NCBI GenBank assembly: GCA_003508835.1
Contig: PUFA01000204.1
Coordinates: 2,480,001-2,544,000 of the forward strand
Source: Eonycteris spelaea
Lineage: Eukaryota; Chordata; Mammalia; Chiroptera; Pteropodidae
DNA: 64,000 bases
Direction of reading: 5' to 3'
Below, piece after piece: positions 12,392 to 25,384 of this stretch. Position 1 is the stretch's first letter. Every line of letters begins with the position of its first letter. The position numbers were made by a program, and so were the translations under genes. The notes under the pieces were generated by a model that searched no databases, had not been told where the DNA came from, and saw only the letters and a list, made by a program, of their open reading frames with translations.

Positions 12392-12846
12392 GGTGTGTGT
12401 GTATCTATATAGATATAGATTATTTTTCCTGAAACATTTGATAGTAAATAGAGGTATCATGACTTTTACTTAATACTTAAATATATATTTCCTATGAGTG
12501 AAAATATTCTCTTGTATAACCTCAATATGGTTATCTTCATTAAAATGTTTTATATATAAGGATGAAAGTGGGCATACAATCTTTATGCTTATAGTTCTTT
12601 TACAACTTCATAACCAGAATATGAATTTATAATTTATCGTAGCCAATAAAAGTTAGCTATGATACAATGGATAATGATCTGTTACAACAAAACCCTGTTC
12701 CGCTAGTCTGTGGCACCTACTGCCGCTGAGCTGTGTTTAATTCTTCTGTGTCATTGTGCCTGTACTGCCATGTGTCCTTTGACACAATTTCCCCACCACT
12801 TTTATCTCGCGAACGCTTATAACATAGTTTATTGTACAGATTATGG

Positions 12847-12854
12847 TGACGTCA
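12847..12854. promoter_or_regulatory. Perfect palindromic CRE (TGACGTCA)
   Basis: A full CREB/ATF octamer, with its central CpG intact, lies in otherwise CpG-poor unique sequence. Nearby is another CpG pair in TCTCGCGAACG (about 12805). Confidence 0.4.
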
Positions 12855-13089
12855 GTTGGCTTTTCTCAGTGCAAATGCCTCAGTTTCATATTATGTTTGT
12901 TTTTGGCCTTTTCTCATCACACCAAGAAAAAAATGTAAACAGTCACTGAAATCATGTTTCAATACTTGTTTATGTTCTAGGTGTGTGATTTACAATACGC
13001 TTCTGTCAGATTTTCAAAAAGTTCTCATTGAAATGACACAAGTAAAAATTCCTCACTAACCCCTGCGCATTTTTGTCCGTAGACCTAGG

Positions 13090-13290
13090 TTTAAGGGTTA
13101 TGTATCACCTCATCTCATTCTCACAGTAGCCCCATTTAATAGGTACTGTAATTAGTCCCATTTTACAGATAAGGAAACTGAAGCTTACAGTTTAAATAAC
13201 TTGCCTAAGGGTATGGAGCTGGTAGGGACTGTGCTGAGATTTGAACTCAAACAGCCTGACTTTGAAGTCTAAGCTCTTAATTTTTCTGCT
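13090..13290 (-). repeat. MIR SINE, antisense, well kept
   Basis: It follows the antisense MIR consensus over most of its length: CTCATTCTCACAGTAGCCCC, TCCCATTTTACAGATAAGGA, AACTGAAGCTTACAGTTTAA, AACTTGCCTAAGGGTATGGA and GATTTGAACTCAAACAGCC. Confidence 0.88.
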
Positions 13291-15561
13291 ATATACCTTC
13301 TCAGATAGAGGGCATTGAAGAGTTGACTGCTGATTAAAAAAAATAAAGCAAAATAAAACAAAGCTGTATATATATATCTTTGTTAATAAGTCAGCAGAGA
13401 GGTTTTCATTTGGAAAAGGTTTCCCAACCAGGGAAATAGCATTTCCAGAGCGCTGAGTAGCAATAATCTGCCTAATGTTTAGGACGGGCAGTAGCACACA
13501 TTCAGGAACTGCCGTGACTCTGCCTCCCGTGCATGTGGGTGGTTCAGATGCACACTGCCACAGAACTTCTCTTCATATGGAGCTTTTGTTTCCAGTAAAT
13601 ACTTCAGTTGACTCAAGATCTCCGCTCCCGTGATGAGCTGCTTTATAACGTGTATTGGATCCCTCATTGCCCAAGTGTTTAAGTAGAGATGAGATGACCA
13701 CTGTCCAGAGGCATTGTAGAAGGGCATTGGGTGGGTGGGTGGCCAAACTTGACCTAAAACTCTTGACCTGAGACCCTAGACCTGTGCAAGGCAAGGATCC
13801 TGTTACTCCTTTGTATTCCAAGCATGTACCATTTGGTGCATATGATCAGCGTTTGATAAACATCTGTCTGTTGATAGTTAAATAACTGCTGGAGTGAAAG
13901 GCTCATTTCTATGGAGTTAATTTTTTTAGCAGTAGCAAAAATGACTCCATGTAATTATCCTATTATTTCTAATGTACAAATTCAAAAGAGTATACTGTAT
14001 TCCGCTTGATAATTCTTCATAGTTTGCAAAACATTCTATTTGGTGGTTGTGTCAAGAATCTTTGCAGTAGGCTGAGTGGAGGGCGTCAGGGGAAAAAAAA
14101 TTAAGCTTGAAGAAGTTGGATGCCTAATTGAAGGTTAAAGTGTTTTAAAAAACTCCAAAGCTTGAGGTGCTTTCCCCCTTCAGTACCCTCTTGTGCAATC
14201 ACATGCTATGATCATCAGAACAGGATTCATAAATGAGTGTCATCTGTTGCTGGACGGGGTAGTCTTCCAGGGTAGCAGATCACAACGACTTGGGAAGTTA
14301 TCTTCTCTGACTATATTCCCAAGCCGCCTTTTGTTTTTCAAAACAAGGACTGAATTTACTGCCCTTTCTAAAGGTTGGAGTCACTATTAATATGTTCTGG
14401 TTTTCAGTTATTTCCCTTTTGTAAGCAATGGCATTGAAAATATCTCCCAGCAGTCTATTTTACTTTAAAAAGCTTTATGAAACAGAAAACATAAGGTGGG
14501 ATAGTATTATGTCTTATTTAAGATACTCTGTAGGTCTGGTCAGCTGCTTTAATCAAAGTTTGCCTCCTAGGGTAGGCACCTGGCATTTATTGAGAAGGCT
14601 TCCCTCCAGAGACAGCTACTACAAATGTCAGTGCTATTTTTGTAGTTACATATCAGATCAAATTAGCATAATAAATGTTAGAAATGGATCTCCACTAGTG
14701 ATAATAATAGCTTGTTAATTAACATAATGGATATTGAAATAGTCTTCCACCAAATAGCTCTTTAGATACTTGATGGTCTATTCTGTTTCCCTTAAATGAA
14801 TATTCATTTCTCACTCTTTAGAAATCCATGCTTTACTTTAATACACATAAAAATGCTATGAGCTATTTTAATGTCGTTTGCACTTCAGTTTAAAATATCA
14901 GAGTGAAGAATCCTTGCATGAAGTACTTCCTTTTTTTATTTGATACATATCTTCCTGGATGTCCCCTTTGCCTCCCAGCATGGTCTTCCCTCCCTGTTCT
15001 CTCTTCCCCTGTCTGCATCTTAAGAATCACTCTTCTTATCAGTATCTTGTCTAAACATCCCCAGTACAAGCAAACGTTCTTTGTTGGATATGTCTTCTAA
15101 ACTCATCACGAGAAGTGCTGTCTTCTCCACCTAGATGGCTTGTCAGTAGCCCTCCTGTAAGATGGTATGTTCAGGCCTAAACAATGATTTCTGTATGTGA
15201 TCAGATTTAGTATAGTGTACCTAGGACTAGCACCAATTTTGATTTCGTTCAAGAGTTCTTGGGAATGAAGGGTCAGAAGAGAGGGTAGGTCAGACTGGTG
15301 ACAAGTGCATGAAGCAGCCACGTGTGAGACTAGGGAACAGTGGGAACTGGAGAACAGAAGGCTCTACGCCTTTTCACGGAGCAGCTGCCACCAGCCTCCT
15401 GCCACTGTTGCGTCAGAGCTGGCTCACGAGAGGCAACCCTGCAGGTCTCTTCCCAACTCTGGACTTCATGTTGAGAGCTTGAGATCAATCACTGTGGGAG
15501 ATTTATAATACGGCAAGAGCTGCAGGTCAGGGCTTTTTGGGTTTTCCTCCCGAGACAGAGC

Positions 15562-15698
15562 CAGTCGTTACCAATGTTTTATTGTGTTTCACTTTATTGC
15601 ACGTCACACTGAAGGCAAAGCTGTCCACAAGTGAGAAGATTATGACTTGCTTTGTTGTGGTCTTGAACTGGATCCACAATATCTTCAAGGTTTGCCTG
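15562..15698. mobile_element. Tigger1-like short DNA transposon
   Basis: The left end contains GTTTTATTGTGTTTCACTTT and ATTGCACGTCAC. The right end has TTTGTTGTGGTCTTGAACTG, CCACAATATCTTCAAGG and TTTGCCTG, followed by TA at 15699-15700. These are the two ends of Tigger1/2-type elements with the middle deleted. Confidence 0.7.
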
Positions 15699-17950
15699 TA
15701 CCATGTCACAGGCTCCAACTGGCTGCTTATACATGGGAATGTGGGACTGAATTTGTCAGATATTCTAATTGTTCAAGCAAATTTAAACCTGGATTTTCAT
15801 GTAAAATTTGTAGGTTTTAAAAATTTCGTGTGAGCCAAACAGTGGATCCCTTGCCAGATTGGACTTTGAAACATGATCAAGTATGTGCTTTCTGGTCTAG
15901 TCTCAATACTTCTAGTACGTACTAAAATAACAGTAGTTTTTTTTTTTTTTTTAAGCAACCTATATTAGCTTCTCTCCCCTCCCCATTGTAGCTGTGAATT
16001 ACTGTAGAATTTTTTAAGAGCTAATAAAAATGATATTTAACATCACCTACCTCTCTGCATCATATTTAATGTAGAATTTATTTGCATATGATTTTTTTTC
16101 TTCCATTTAGTTTTCAGTTAAAAGACAGGCCACATCTTTTCATCTTTTGCTTTCTTAAAGATCTATGTACTTGTTGACTTGAGATTTGACGTGGATACAA
16201 TTTGTACAGCAAACATTTGAGGTTACACTTTTAGAGAAATTGAATCTAGTTTGAAAAAAATCGAAACTGTTAAACCTTAGTGGCTTTAAGGTTATTGTAA
16301 CTGCTTTTTATTGGATCACACTCTTGATATCCTTATAAATTAAATGAATAAATCTTTCCATTTGAAATCTGGGGAAATTTTCTCTAGAACTGCCTTTCTC
16401 ATCAGACTGTACACATATACGCTTTTTTTTCCCTGTGAAAAATGCTGTTTTAATGTCACTTTTTTTTTCATGGAACTTACCTTGTTTAACTGGGCTATAG
16501 TCACTTTTTTTATGAACTTGAGGGGAGAAATCTGTTTTGTTTACTAGTAAGCAAGGGTTGAGAAGAGTGAACTTTCTATTTTCTTAGCAAAGTGGTAATT
16601 TAGGGTGCTTGGAATAAAACTGTTTAAATTGCAAAGGAATATTTTATTTAGTAATTCAGGAGGACAAATTGGAGTTTTGGAGTCAAATGGCAGCTGGAAC
16701 ACATACACATGTAGGTCCTCTCTTATCAAAAATCCTTTAACAAAACAGACATTTGAAAGAATCTGTAACCCTGCTGGAAAACCAGAGGAGCCTCCCTTCA
16801 GTAGACCAAAAGTTAGGAAGAACTCCTGGAAAACTGAAAACAGATGGGATTAGATTGACAAAAAGAAAACAAAAAAATAAAAGAGCATAACCCAAAACAC
16901 AGGTGCAAAAGAAAACAATTAAAAGCAGAGCTTTGAGTGACTAACAACTGTCAACAGGAAGGAGCCCTAGAGCAAAATTCAGGAAGTTAAAGTCTTCCAG
17001 TTATAACAATGACCCCCTGGCTAAGAACTAAGATCTATACCCTCAAGAAAGTGAACATCCTGTCTTAGGAGCATTCCTCAGGTAGGTTTATAAATCTGAG
17101 AGAAAGCAGAGTAGAACATGATCACATGCCTTCCCCTTCCACCCCCAAATAAGAAAGGGTTTGGGGGAGGCAATATATGCCTTCCTGTGGGCACTATCTA
17201 CTAAAGTCCTTTACCACTGGAAGACTTTCTTATTTTGTCATGTTCGTATATTTTTCTCCCAGTTTGCCTTCCTGCTTGCTTCTGCTCATGTACCCCAAAG
17301 TAAAGCCCATCATTGGATACCTCCTGTAGTCTTACATAGAGCCTGTATTTGACCTTCCCTCAAAGAGTCTTTATACTAGAGAGGAAGCATGCATTAGTTG
17401 ACCTTGTTGATTGACCCAGTCTTTTATTCTTAAGTATGAATGAATATCAAAAAATTACCAGACCATCAAGGAAAATATAGGATGAAAGAAAAAACCCCAC
17501 ATAAGCAGAATTTGGGGACTATAGAAGCTAAAAACATGTTAGCTCATATCTTCGAAGAGATTTGAGATAGTGAATATATTAAATAAAAGTAGCCCACTAT
17601 GAAAAAAGATCATTTAAACAACTAAGTTCGTGGAAATTTAAAATATCATTGTCAAACAAAAGATTAAATAGGTCAGCTTGAGAATTGAATAGATAGGATT
17701 AAAGACAAAAATGAGTGATCTGGAAGATTGTTAACAAAACTTTGCAAATATTACAGGGAAATTAGGAGGTACTACAAATCAACCCCAGGATCTTAAGGAT
17801 TCATCATTAGATAGAAATTTGGGATGAAGGCAAAGAAGTACTGAGAAGATCATTTATTGGAAAAATAGGAAACAAGTGAGCCAAATAAACAACCAAAAAT
17901 AATAATAAAACAAATTAAAAAGAAAATCGATCCTTTGCTTTATCTTTATA

Positions 17951-18466
17951 TAGTAGACCCCCCGACCCCCCGCCACCCCGACTTTAGCCACAGGGAATAT
18001 GTCCCAGGACTCCTAGTGCACATTTGAAACCAAAGATAGTACCAAACGCTGTACGTATTATGTTTTCCCTGTATATACATACCTCTAATACAGTTTAATT
18101 TATAAATTAGACACAGTGAGGGATTAATAACTAAAAAAATAGAAGTTATAACAATATACTGTAATAAAAGTTATGTAAACAGCTTGGAGACCATTATTAA
18201 GCTAAACAAGGGTTACTTGATCTGATAACCAAGGTGGCTACTAAGGGACTGACCGGAGGGTAGCATATATGATGTGAATATGCTGGGAAAGGGATGCTTT
18301 CTGTTCCAGGAGGAATGGAGCAGGATTTCATGCTACTTAGAATGGTGTGCAATTTAAAACTTAGGAATTGTTTATTTCTGGAATTTTCTATTTAATATTT
18401 ATGACTGGCAACTGAAACCACAGAAAGCAAAACCACAGATAAGGGGGGGGGCGCGGGGGACTATTG
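17951..18466. mobile_element. MER44/Tigger7-like DNA transposon nested in the L1
   Basis: The C-rich left end and the G-rich right end (AAGGGGGGGGGCGCGGGGGA) form the inverted termini. TA duplications lie at 17949-17950 and 18467-18468. Interior TTTAATTTATAAATTAGACA and CAATATACTGTAATAAAAGT are shared with the copy at 43448. It is non-coding and about 516 bases long. Confidence 0.82.
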
Positions 18467-19989
18467 TAAATGAAAATGACAAGTGCACCTAAACGCTAAA
18501 ACCAAAAAAACAGTCTCTAAAAAACAGACCAGTAAAATACACAAACCTTAGGTGAATTTGATTAAGGAAGAAAGAAAATATGCAGTTTACAGGACATTAG
18601 AAATGACAAAAGATACATTATTATGAGTAAAGATAAGAATAATATACAAATATATACACATATAAAAAATTTAAAGGTGGATAAAATGGATGATTTTATT
18701 TGGCCACGAAGAGGTAGAAAATCTGAGTTGTCCAATAATTATAGCAAAAATTGATACGGTAATTAAGAGGTATGAGACCCAAATGATTTTATAGGTGAAT
18801 TACCAAATCTTCAAGAAACAAATTTCCTTATAAGACTATCTTAGTATATATAGCACTTTCTAATTCCTCCTGTAAGGGTAATATAACCATGATGAAAAAC
18901 TGGACCAGGAAAGCACAAATTGTATGTATGTATTATAAATTGGTTTCACTTCTAATATAGATGTGAAAACCCTGTTAAATATTTAAAAATAAATCAGTCT
19001 GGCAGTGTATTAAAAGAGTAGCATATTTCATATCCAAGCAAGTTGTTTGTATCCCAAGAATGTAAGACGGTTCAATAATAGGAACTCTTATAATGTAATT
19101 ATATTTAATAGATTAAAAGAAGAAAAATCTATATAATATTCATGATAGAAGCCTAAAAATATGTTTTCAAATTCAGTATCTATTCATGATAAAAACTCTT
19201 AGTATGATAGGAATTAAAAGAAACTTTTTAAAATTGATAAAAGTTATCTGTTAGAAACTTATGGAAATGTTTAATGGTGATACAGTTTAAGTCAGGAGCA
19301 AGACACTTTGGATAGCATTAAACATGAGATTCTAGCTATTGAATTTTTAAAAAACTGTAAAAACTAAAGAGATAGGCAAAACTATACTTTTCAATTGTTT
19401 ATAATCTACCAGAAAATCATAACCATAAATAAGGGGAAAAAACTACTATGACTAATAAGAGACTTAAATAGGGTGGCTAGTTATAAGAATAGCATTGAAA
19501 AAAATCAATATTATCCTTTTTTACAGTGATCAGTTAGGAATTATCTCTAAAAAAAAAAAATCTGTCATAAATCAACCATAGATAATGTGTATAGTATGAG
19601 GCAAGAAAATACCTAACAAACATGTAAAATGTATAAATAAGTTATAAAACTAATGACATAAAGATCTGAATAAAAGGATATACAAACCATATTTCTGAGT
19701 AGGGAGATTCAGTCAAGGATGTCAGTTACACTTAATCTAGAGATTCAATGTAATCCTAACCAGTATATCAAAAATAATTGATAGTTGATAAGCTGATTTT
19801 TAAAGTTCAAAATATTTGAAAAATAAAGGGCAGGGAAGGAAGGGTCTTGCTATATCAGGCATTAAAGGACACTCTAAATTTTATTACTATAAAGTAAAAT
19901 GGGATAATATTGGCAAAAGGGTAACTGTAGCAGTATTTCTTAAACATTTAAAACCACAATTCATAGTAACAAGGATTTTACAATCTAAC

Positions 19990-19992
<3 letters not shown>

Positions 19993-20020
<28 letters not shown>

Positions 20021-20024
20021 ACAC
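19993..20024. repeat. (GT)n microsatellite
   Basis: This is an uninterrupted GT run of about 13 units ending in ACACAC. It lies in the decayed L1. Confidence 0.9.
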
Positions 20025-20499
20025 ACAAAAAGTTTTTACAGGGTAATACTTTACTATATCAGAAGTCTCTTTTTTATTCTACATCATTAAAAGAACAGCA
20101 ACAGTGATGGTTATGACCCATTAAACCGATTTTAGGAACCACTAATGGGTGGAAACTTGCTTGCAGTTTGTAAAACCCCAAGCTAGAGTAATTGAAACAG
20201 AATAAAGTTCAGAAGTACACACAATGCACAAATTTAATATACCATAAAGGCAAAAATTTAAATCCATGGGAAAAGAATGAATTGTTTAAAAAAAAAGCTT
20301 AGACAGTGGCTAATAATTTGGAAGAAGGTTAAGTTAGGAAGGTTTCTTGCCTCATATTATACACTCAAATAAATTTCAGATTGGTTAAAGAATTTATATT
20401 ATACATAGGCCTTCAGCATCAATTGCGATGGAACTATAATGTTTGTAACCCAACATCCAGTTACCAAAGGAGACCTCAAACACTGCTAGATTCAGTTTA

Positions 20500-21000
20500 A
20501 ATCAACACCTGTGTATTGCCCACCCATTTTGAACAATGTGTTAGGTTCTTCTACAAGCTTACAGTCTTCAAGTGTAAGGAGACAATTATGTAAATAACCA
20601 TGACACACTGGAGACTTTGTTGGTCACCGTGAGACGTTTCCAAAGGACTATGAAGATTCTAAGGAGAAAGAGACTGGTGGAGAGAGAGCAAGAAAAGATT
20701 CACGGACAAGGTAGAATTAGAAGTGAGGGGTAGCAGTGGAGAATGATGCCACGTTCCTTCCCAACAGTGGGAACAGCATGAACAAAGACGTGAAGACAGG
20801 CTTGGTGCATGGTATCCCTGGGGATTGATTGTCCTGTTGGCTGAAGGAAAATGGATATAAAAATGTGGAGCAGTAACAGTTTAGGATAGAGAGGTGTGGG
20901 GGCATATCATGAGTGCTAGTGTGAGGAAATTCTGGTTGATTCAGTAGGCAATGAAGAACCATTAATAGATTTTAAGTAGGGGGTGATGTGATGTGGACCC
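20500..21000. repeat. Ancient interspersed repeat, probably L2-related
   Basis: The text has GGGAACAGCATGAACAAAGA, AATGAAGAACCATTAATAG and TTTTAAGTAGGGGGTGATG. These follow a common dispersed pattern of the type 'gggaacagcaagtgcaaaggc ... ttttaagcaggggagtgacatgat'. I cannot settle the family. Confidence 0.4.
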
Positions 21001-21048
21001 CTGCCAAACAAAACACTGATTTTGTAGCAGTTAAGAATATAAAATCAT

Positions 21049-21169
21049 GTCTACGGCCATGCCACCCTGAATGTGCCTGATCTAGTCTGATCACGGAAGC
21101 TAAGCAGGGTTGGGCCTGGTTAGTACTTGGATGGGAGACCACCATGGAATACCAGGTGCTATAGGTGTT
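21049..21169 (+). pseudogene. 5S rRNA pseudogene (retrotransposed)
   Basis: The segment aligns end to end with mammalian 5S rRNA. It begins GTCTACGGCCAT, includes GGAAGCTAAGCAGGGT and AGTACTTGGATGGGAGACC, and ends near GGTGCTATAGG followed by a T run. Most differences are at former CpG sites (for example the ACGCGCCCG region now reads ATGTGCCTG), the usual decay of a methylated copy. The A box, intermediate element and C box of the internal Pol III promoter remain almost intact. An 11-base near-repeat (TATAAAATCAT at 21038-21048, TATAAAATTAT at 21187-21197), with an A-rich stretch before the second copy, suggests L1-driven insertion. Confidence 0.92.
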
Positions 21170-22849
21170 TTTTTTAAAAAAAAGACTATAAAATTATTTA
21201 ATTTATGAGATCTGACATTATAAAAAATATTGTTAGTAGGAATTATTAGAAAACCAGTCATCCTTTAAAAGAAACTACCTTATAAAGATTTTTGTATTTC
21301 CAAATCATTTAGAGAAGCTAAATGAAGATCATTGAACAATAAAATAAAAAAAGTGTGAGGGTCTATAGCTCCTGAGCTTTGTGACAAAGAGCCCTGTGAA
21401 AGAAATTTGATCTAGACTAGTTCTAATATAATTCTTCCTCCAGTGAAAGCAGTGAGAGGATTTACAAGCTTTCATTCAAAATATTATTGAGAAAATATTA
21501 TTGAGGGCCAGATTTGTGTAGAGAACTATGCTAATCTTTGAAAGAACACATTACAATGTATAAGATATAACTCAGTATCTAGCAAGGGGTAAACTTTAAT
21601 AAGTAATTGTATTAGTTTTCAGTTGCTCCTGTAACAATTACCACCAACAGTGGCTCAAAACCACATTATTTTATTGTTCCATTGATCTTGATTTGGCTTC
21701 TGTAAATGTTCCTGAACTTAGCAATTTTGTTTTGACTGTGGCCCTTTAGGTCTACTTTTCTCCATTATTTTCCTTCTGTCTGAACTTTAGAAGAATTTCA
21801 GAGATAAATTACAAGGAGCTACTTTACCTTTGCATTAGTACACCGTCTTTTCTTAATCTTTCTGTATTGAATTTTAAGCTCTTATATTTTTTTTCCTGAA
21901 AATGGGTCATTCTGGTCACCAAAGAGGTAGATAATTCAGTTTGAGGGCAGGCCCTAATTGCTTGTTATAATACCTCACTTTTTTTCTCTCTAGTGTAAAT
22001 ATAAACTTTATAAGCAAAGGAAAGCCTTATTAATATTTGTATCATAACTATGTTCCATCAGCAGCATTTTAACCAAAGGCAAATTATTCTTGAGATTTGC
22101 TAAAAATCCAGCTGTTCTGATTGTAGAAGAGTAGATGTTTACCTATTTTTCAAGAGTACAGAATTAAAATATAAAGGAATTGTTAATTGTCCTTGAATGA
22201 AGTATGTGCATAAGAACATAGAAAGTTTGTCAATTTTTTTTTTTCTTCTATGGGTTTGGTTATTTTTCATAGTATTGAACTTGAATTTAAGTTGAGATTT
22301 CTGAAGTCTTATGATTCGATATTTACATGTTGTATGTGTGGCACAAGTAAGTTAATGTCCTTGTATTAATAGCATAGGGAATAGAATGGTTAAAGCTTAT
22401 CAATTAGAAGATAATCAGTTGAGGGTGAATGCATGTACACTTTAACATGTTTTTTAGGAGTGACTAAATTAATTGTTTACATCATGAAGGGGAGGGAAGG
22501 GCTTTAAAAAATTTGGTTTTCCATCTAATTTTAATATTAATAGTTAATCTTGGCTATTGTTGAACTTTAGAATTTGCACCACCATAATGTCATGGGTAGG
22601 GATTCTCAACCCTCTGAACTTTGGCTGTGGAGAGTGGGATGGGATATTTCTAGAGTAAGAATGAAAGTAGGTCTTTCTTTTGTTAGATTTGCTTGTAATA
22701 TTTGTGTGCTGTGCTATTTCTAGTGAGGCCAGTGAGCTACTGAATGTTTTACAACAGAATGTTATAAAGTGCCAAAGGCTGGTTTTGGCATTTGATGTAT
22801 GTTATCTTACTGAAATAATTGATACACAAAAATTTTAAGTAAGGTTTTA

Positions 22850-23230
22850 TAGTGGATGCTGCACCTTACAGATCTTGCCTGCTGCTGGTCACGTGCCAAC
22901 TGGTAGTTACCTCAGCTGAAGGGAGCCTGGTCTTCCAGGGTCACACCCCTTCCTGGGTGCAGCCTGCATGAGATGACTGGTGGATGAAGAGGTATATAAG
23001 TTCAACCTACCCTCTTGCCCTGTGCAGGTCAACCCCTTTCAGAGGTTGCTGTGGGGTAGGTTGTAGACGTTTAAGACTACTTCCTAGCCTACCTGCTCCA
23101 TCATCTTTGTCTCCTCTCCTTCCCCCACAGGGATGATCCTGAGAGCACTCCCCTACAAACTTCCTGCACACTATCTCCGTCTGAGCTTTCTAGGGAGCCT
23201 GTATGCAGAATACCTCTACTTCACTTTGAG
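22850..23230. repeat. Unresolved interspersed repeat, possibly LTR-derived
   Basis: GC-richer than its surroundings. The stretch around CCTACAAACTTCCTGCACAC and TATCTCCGTCTGAGCTT resembles a dispersed mammalian repeat ending 'aaacttcctgcacgc..atctccgtctcagag'. A TATA-like GGTATATAAG lies at about 22991. I cannot name the family. Confidence 0.35.
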
Positions 23231-23639
23231 GACTTCTGTGTAAACAGATGCTTTTAGGATAACAGGGATGGATAGGATCTTGATTATCTTCTTGGTCGAT
23301 CTTCCCTCTAATGCAGAGGTGCCCTCTACATTATTATTTAGATTAGACTCTCATCTTTTGCTTGAATGTGTACGGAATGGAGAGTTTTCTTTATTGCACC
23401 ATGAGTCGTTAAACACTTTGAGGAGTTAGAACAGTTTTTTATTGAGCAGAGTCTTCATTCATGTAACTTTCACTCTTTGGATACACTTCTAATCTCAACT
23501 ACTCAGAATTTCTCTTCTAATCCTTGGAATTGTACCAATTCCCATCCTTGGGACATTTGAAGACAGTTATATTTCCCTTAACTGTTCTCTGATCCTGTTG
23601 TAATGCCTCCTTTTCTCACCTATTTATTACATGATGAGC

Positions 23640-23950
23640 TTTCTCTTTTTTTTTTCCTGCCAGCTTTATTGAGGTATCATTGACAAATAAAAATTGTATG
23701 TAATTAAGGTATACAGTGTGATGGCTTGATATATGTGAATATTGTGAAATAATAATCACAGTAAAGTTAATTAACACATTTATCACCACATAATTTTGTG
23801 TTTTTGTTTTGCTTTTTGTTTTTTTGGTCAAGAGAACACTTAAGATCTATTCTGTTAGCAAACATCAAGTATACCTGTGTAGTATTATTAATTAACTATT
23901 GACACCCTTGTCTATACACATTTTGATCTCCCAGAGTACCTTTTTATAGT
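23640..23950 (-). mobile_element. L1 3'-end fragment, antisense
   Basis: It starts CCAGCTTTATTGAGGTATCA and goes on with ATTGACAAATAAAAATTG, TACAGTGTGATGGCTTGATA and TAACACATTTATCACCACA. This is the antisense 3' UTR typical of L1MA/L1MB-type elements. Confidence 0.75.
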
Positions 23951-24639
23951 AATTTAAGCAAAATAATTAAAAAAAATTTTTAATGGAATATTATTTATCT
24001 TAGTAGGTATGAATTTGGTAGTGTTTTGGGATATTCGATTATCAAACTACTGTAGAAGATAGCACATGGTTGTAATAATGGGGAATACCTAGAAATGAGA
24101 TGGCTTCTTTTAGGAACATTCCTTTGCTGTGATTTTTAAAATAGGGAATATACTTTAAAATTTGTTTTGTGAAAAATTTCCAGCATAAATAAGTAGAGAG
24201 AACTTCATAATGGGTGCTCTTATACCCTTCAACTGGATTAAGTGATGTGTTGAGGGTTCCAGCTAAACAAAATCCAGTTTAAAAAGAAAGGAGCATTGTG
24301 ACTAGGAACAGCATTCCTGCTGAAAAATAATTAGTATGTAGGTCAGAATTAATGCTGTGTTATCTTTGGAGTGAAAAATACCATGATATTACGAATTGAG
24401 CTATGGGTCAGAGGCAGTTTATTTGGTTTAAATCTTTAGGGATTCTATTTTTGAGAACCGAGATCTAAAAACAATGGTTTCCACTGAAGCTAGCTCATGG
24501 AGTTAGTAATTTAAATTGTAAAACCATATAACAGCAACATTAAATGAAAAAAACCCCAACAAAAAACGATTACCTGTGTGTTTTCCTTTTTGTTCACATA
24601 ATCTGTTCATTATAGCACTTTTTAAAATTTGCAGTCTGC

Positions 24640-24990
24640 TTTTTAAAAACAAGCGATATTTATGCTTACGGATGGGACTATAAATTAGCAGACTGTTAAT
24701 ACTTATTAATCCAGTAATTTTTCTAGGAATTTATCCTAAGAAAATAATTTGAGATTTGCAATGATGTTTATTGTGGCATCATAAAATTTGAAAACAACTT
24801 AGATATTTAACAATAAAACACATTTGATATACACTAATTCTACCAAAAATGTGTGTCTTAGAGGAGAATACAAATATTAATTTTAGCTGTGGTTATCTCT
24901 TAGTGGTAGGAATATGAGTGATTTTTATTTGATTTTATTTTCTATATTTTCAAAAAATAGATGAATGGTTTAAATATAAAATTATCAAAC
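24640..24990 (+). mobile_element. L1 3'-end fragment
   Basis: TTCTAGGAATTTATCCTAAG, GTTTATTGTGGCATCATAAA, TTTGAAAACAACTTAGAT and GGTTATCTCTTAGTGGTAGG follow the sense 3' region of old L1M elements. Confidence 0.65.
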
Positions 24991-25384
24991 ACTTTAACCT
25001 ATTTCACAGTGCTCTATGGAGCTGATGATATACCCCAAATTACTAATTAATCATTTCCCCTTTTATTTAATGGGTTGATTCTAAGCAGTTATTGTAAATA
25101 GTAACTGTTATCTTGCTTTATGGCATTTTTCTTCTCTTAGTTATTTCCTAGTTCTAGGAAGATTACTGGGTGAAAAAATAAAATTCTTAAATGATTTTAT
25201 ATAGTTTTCTAAAAGGTACCAATTTACTGTTACACAAAAGAGTTATATTTGTATCAGTTTCACCTATATTGAATATTGGCCTTTTTTTTAAAGTTTGGTT
25301 CCGTAGAGAAAGTATTACACTTCAGTGCCACGTTCCTTTGATTATTAACTGGATGACTAGCCCACAGGTTTTAAAATTATTTGA

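Larger units (their letters stand above)
16650..20430 (+). mobile_element. Old, degenerate L1 (L1M type), interrupted by a Tigger
   Basis: The sense strand is A-rich and follows L1 order. A 5'-UTR-like part lies at about 16.7-17.4 kb. A decayed ORF1 coiled-coil stretch follows at about 17.66-17.76 kb (GTCAGCTTGAGAATTGAATAG, GAGTGATCTGGAAGATTG). After the inserted Tigger (17951-18466) come decayed ORF2 pieces (TGATGAAAAACTGGACCAGG, 'tatcccaagaatgtaagacggttcaa', 'ttcatgataaaaactctta'). Stops occur throughout and no reading frame survives. The divergence suggests an early eutherian insertion. Confidence 0.6.

Noticed and set aside
21049..21169. Functional 5S rRNA gene
   Set aside because: It has many substitutions, an isolated position in an intron, retroposition marks, and lacks the tandem array context of real 5S genes.
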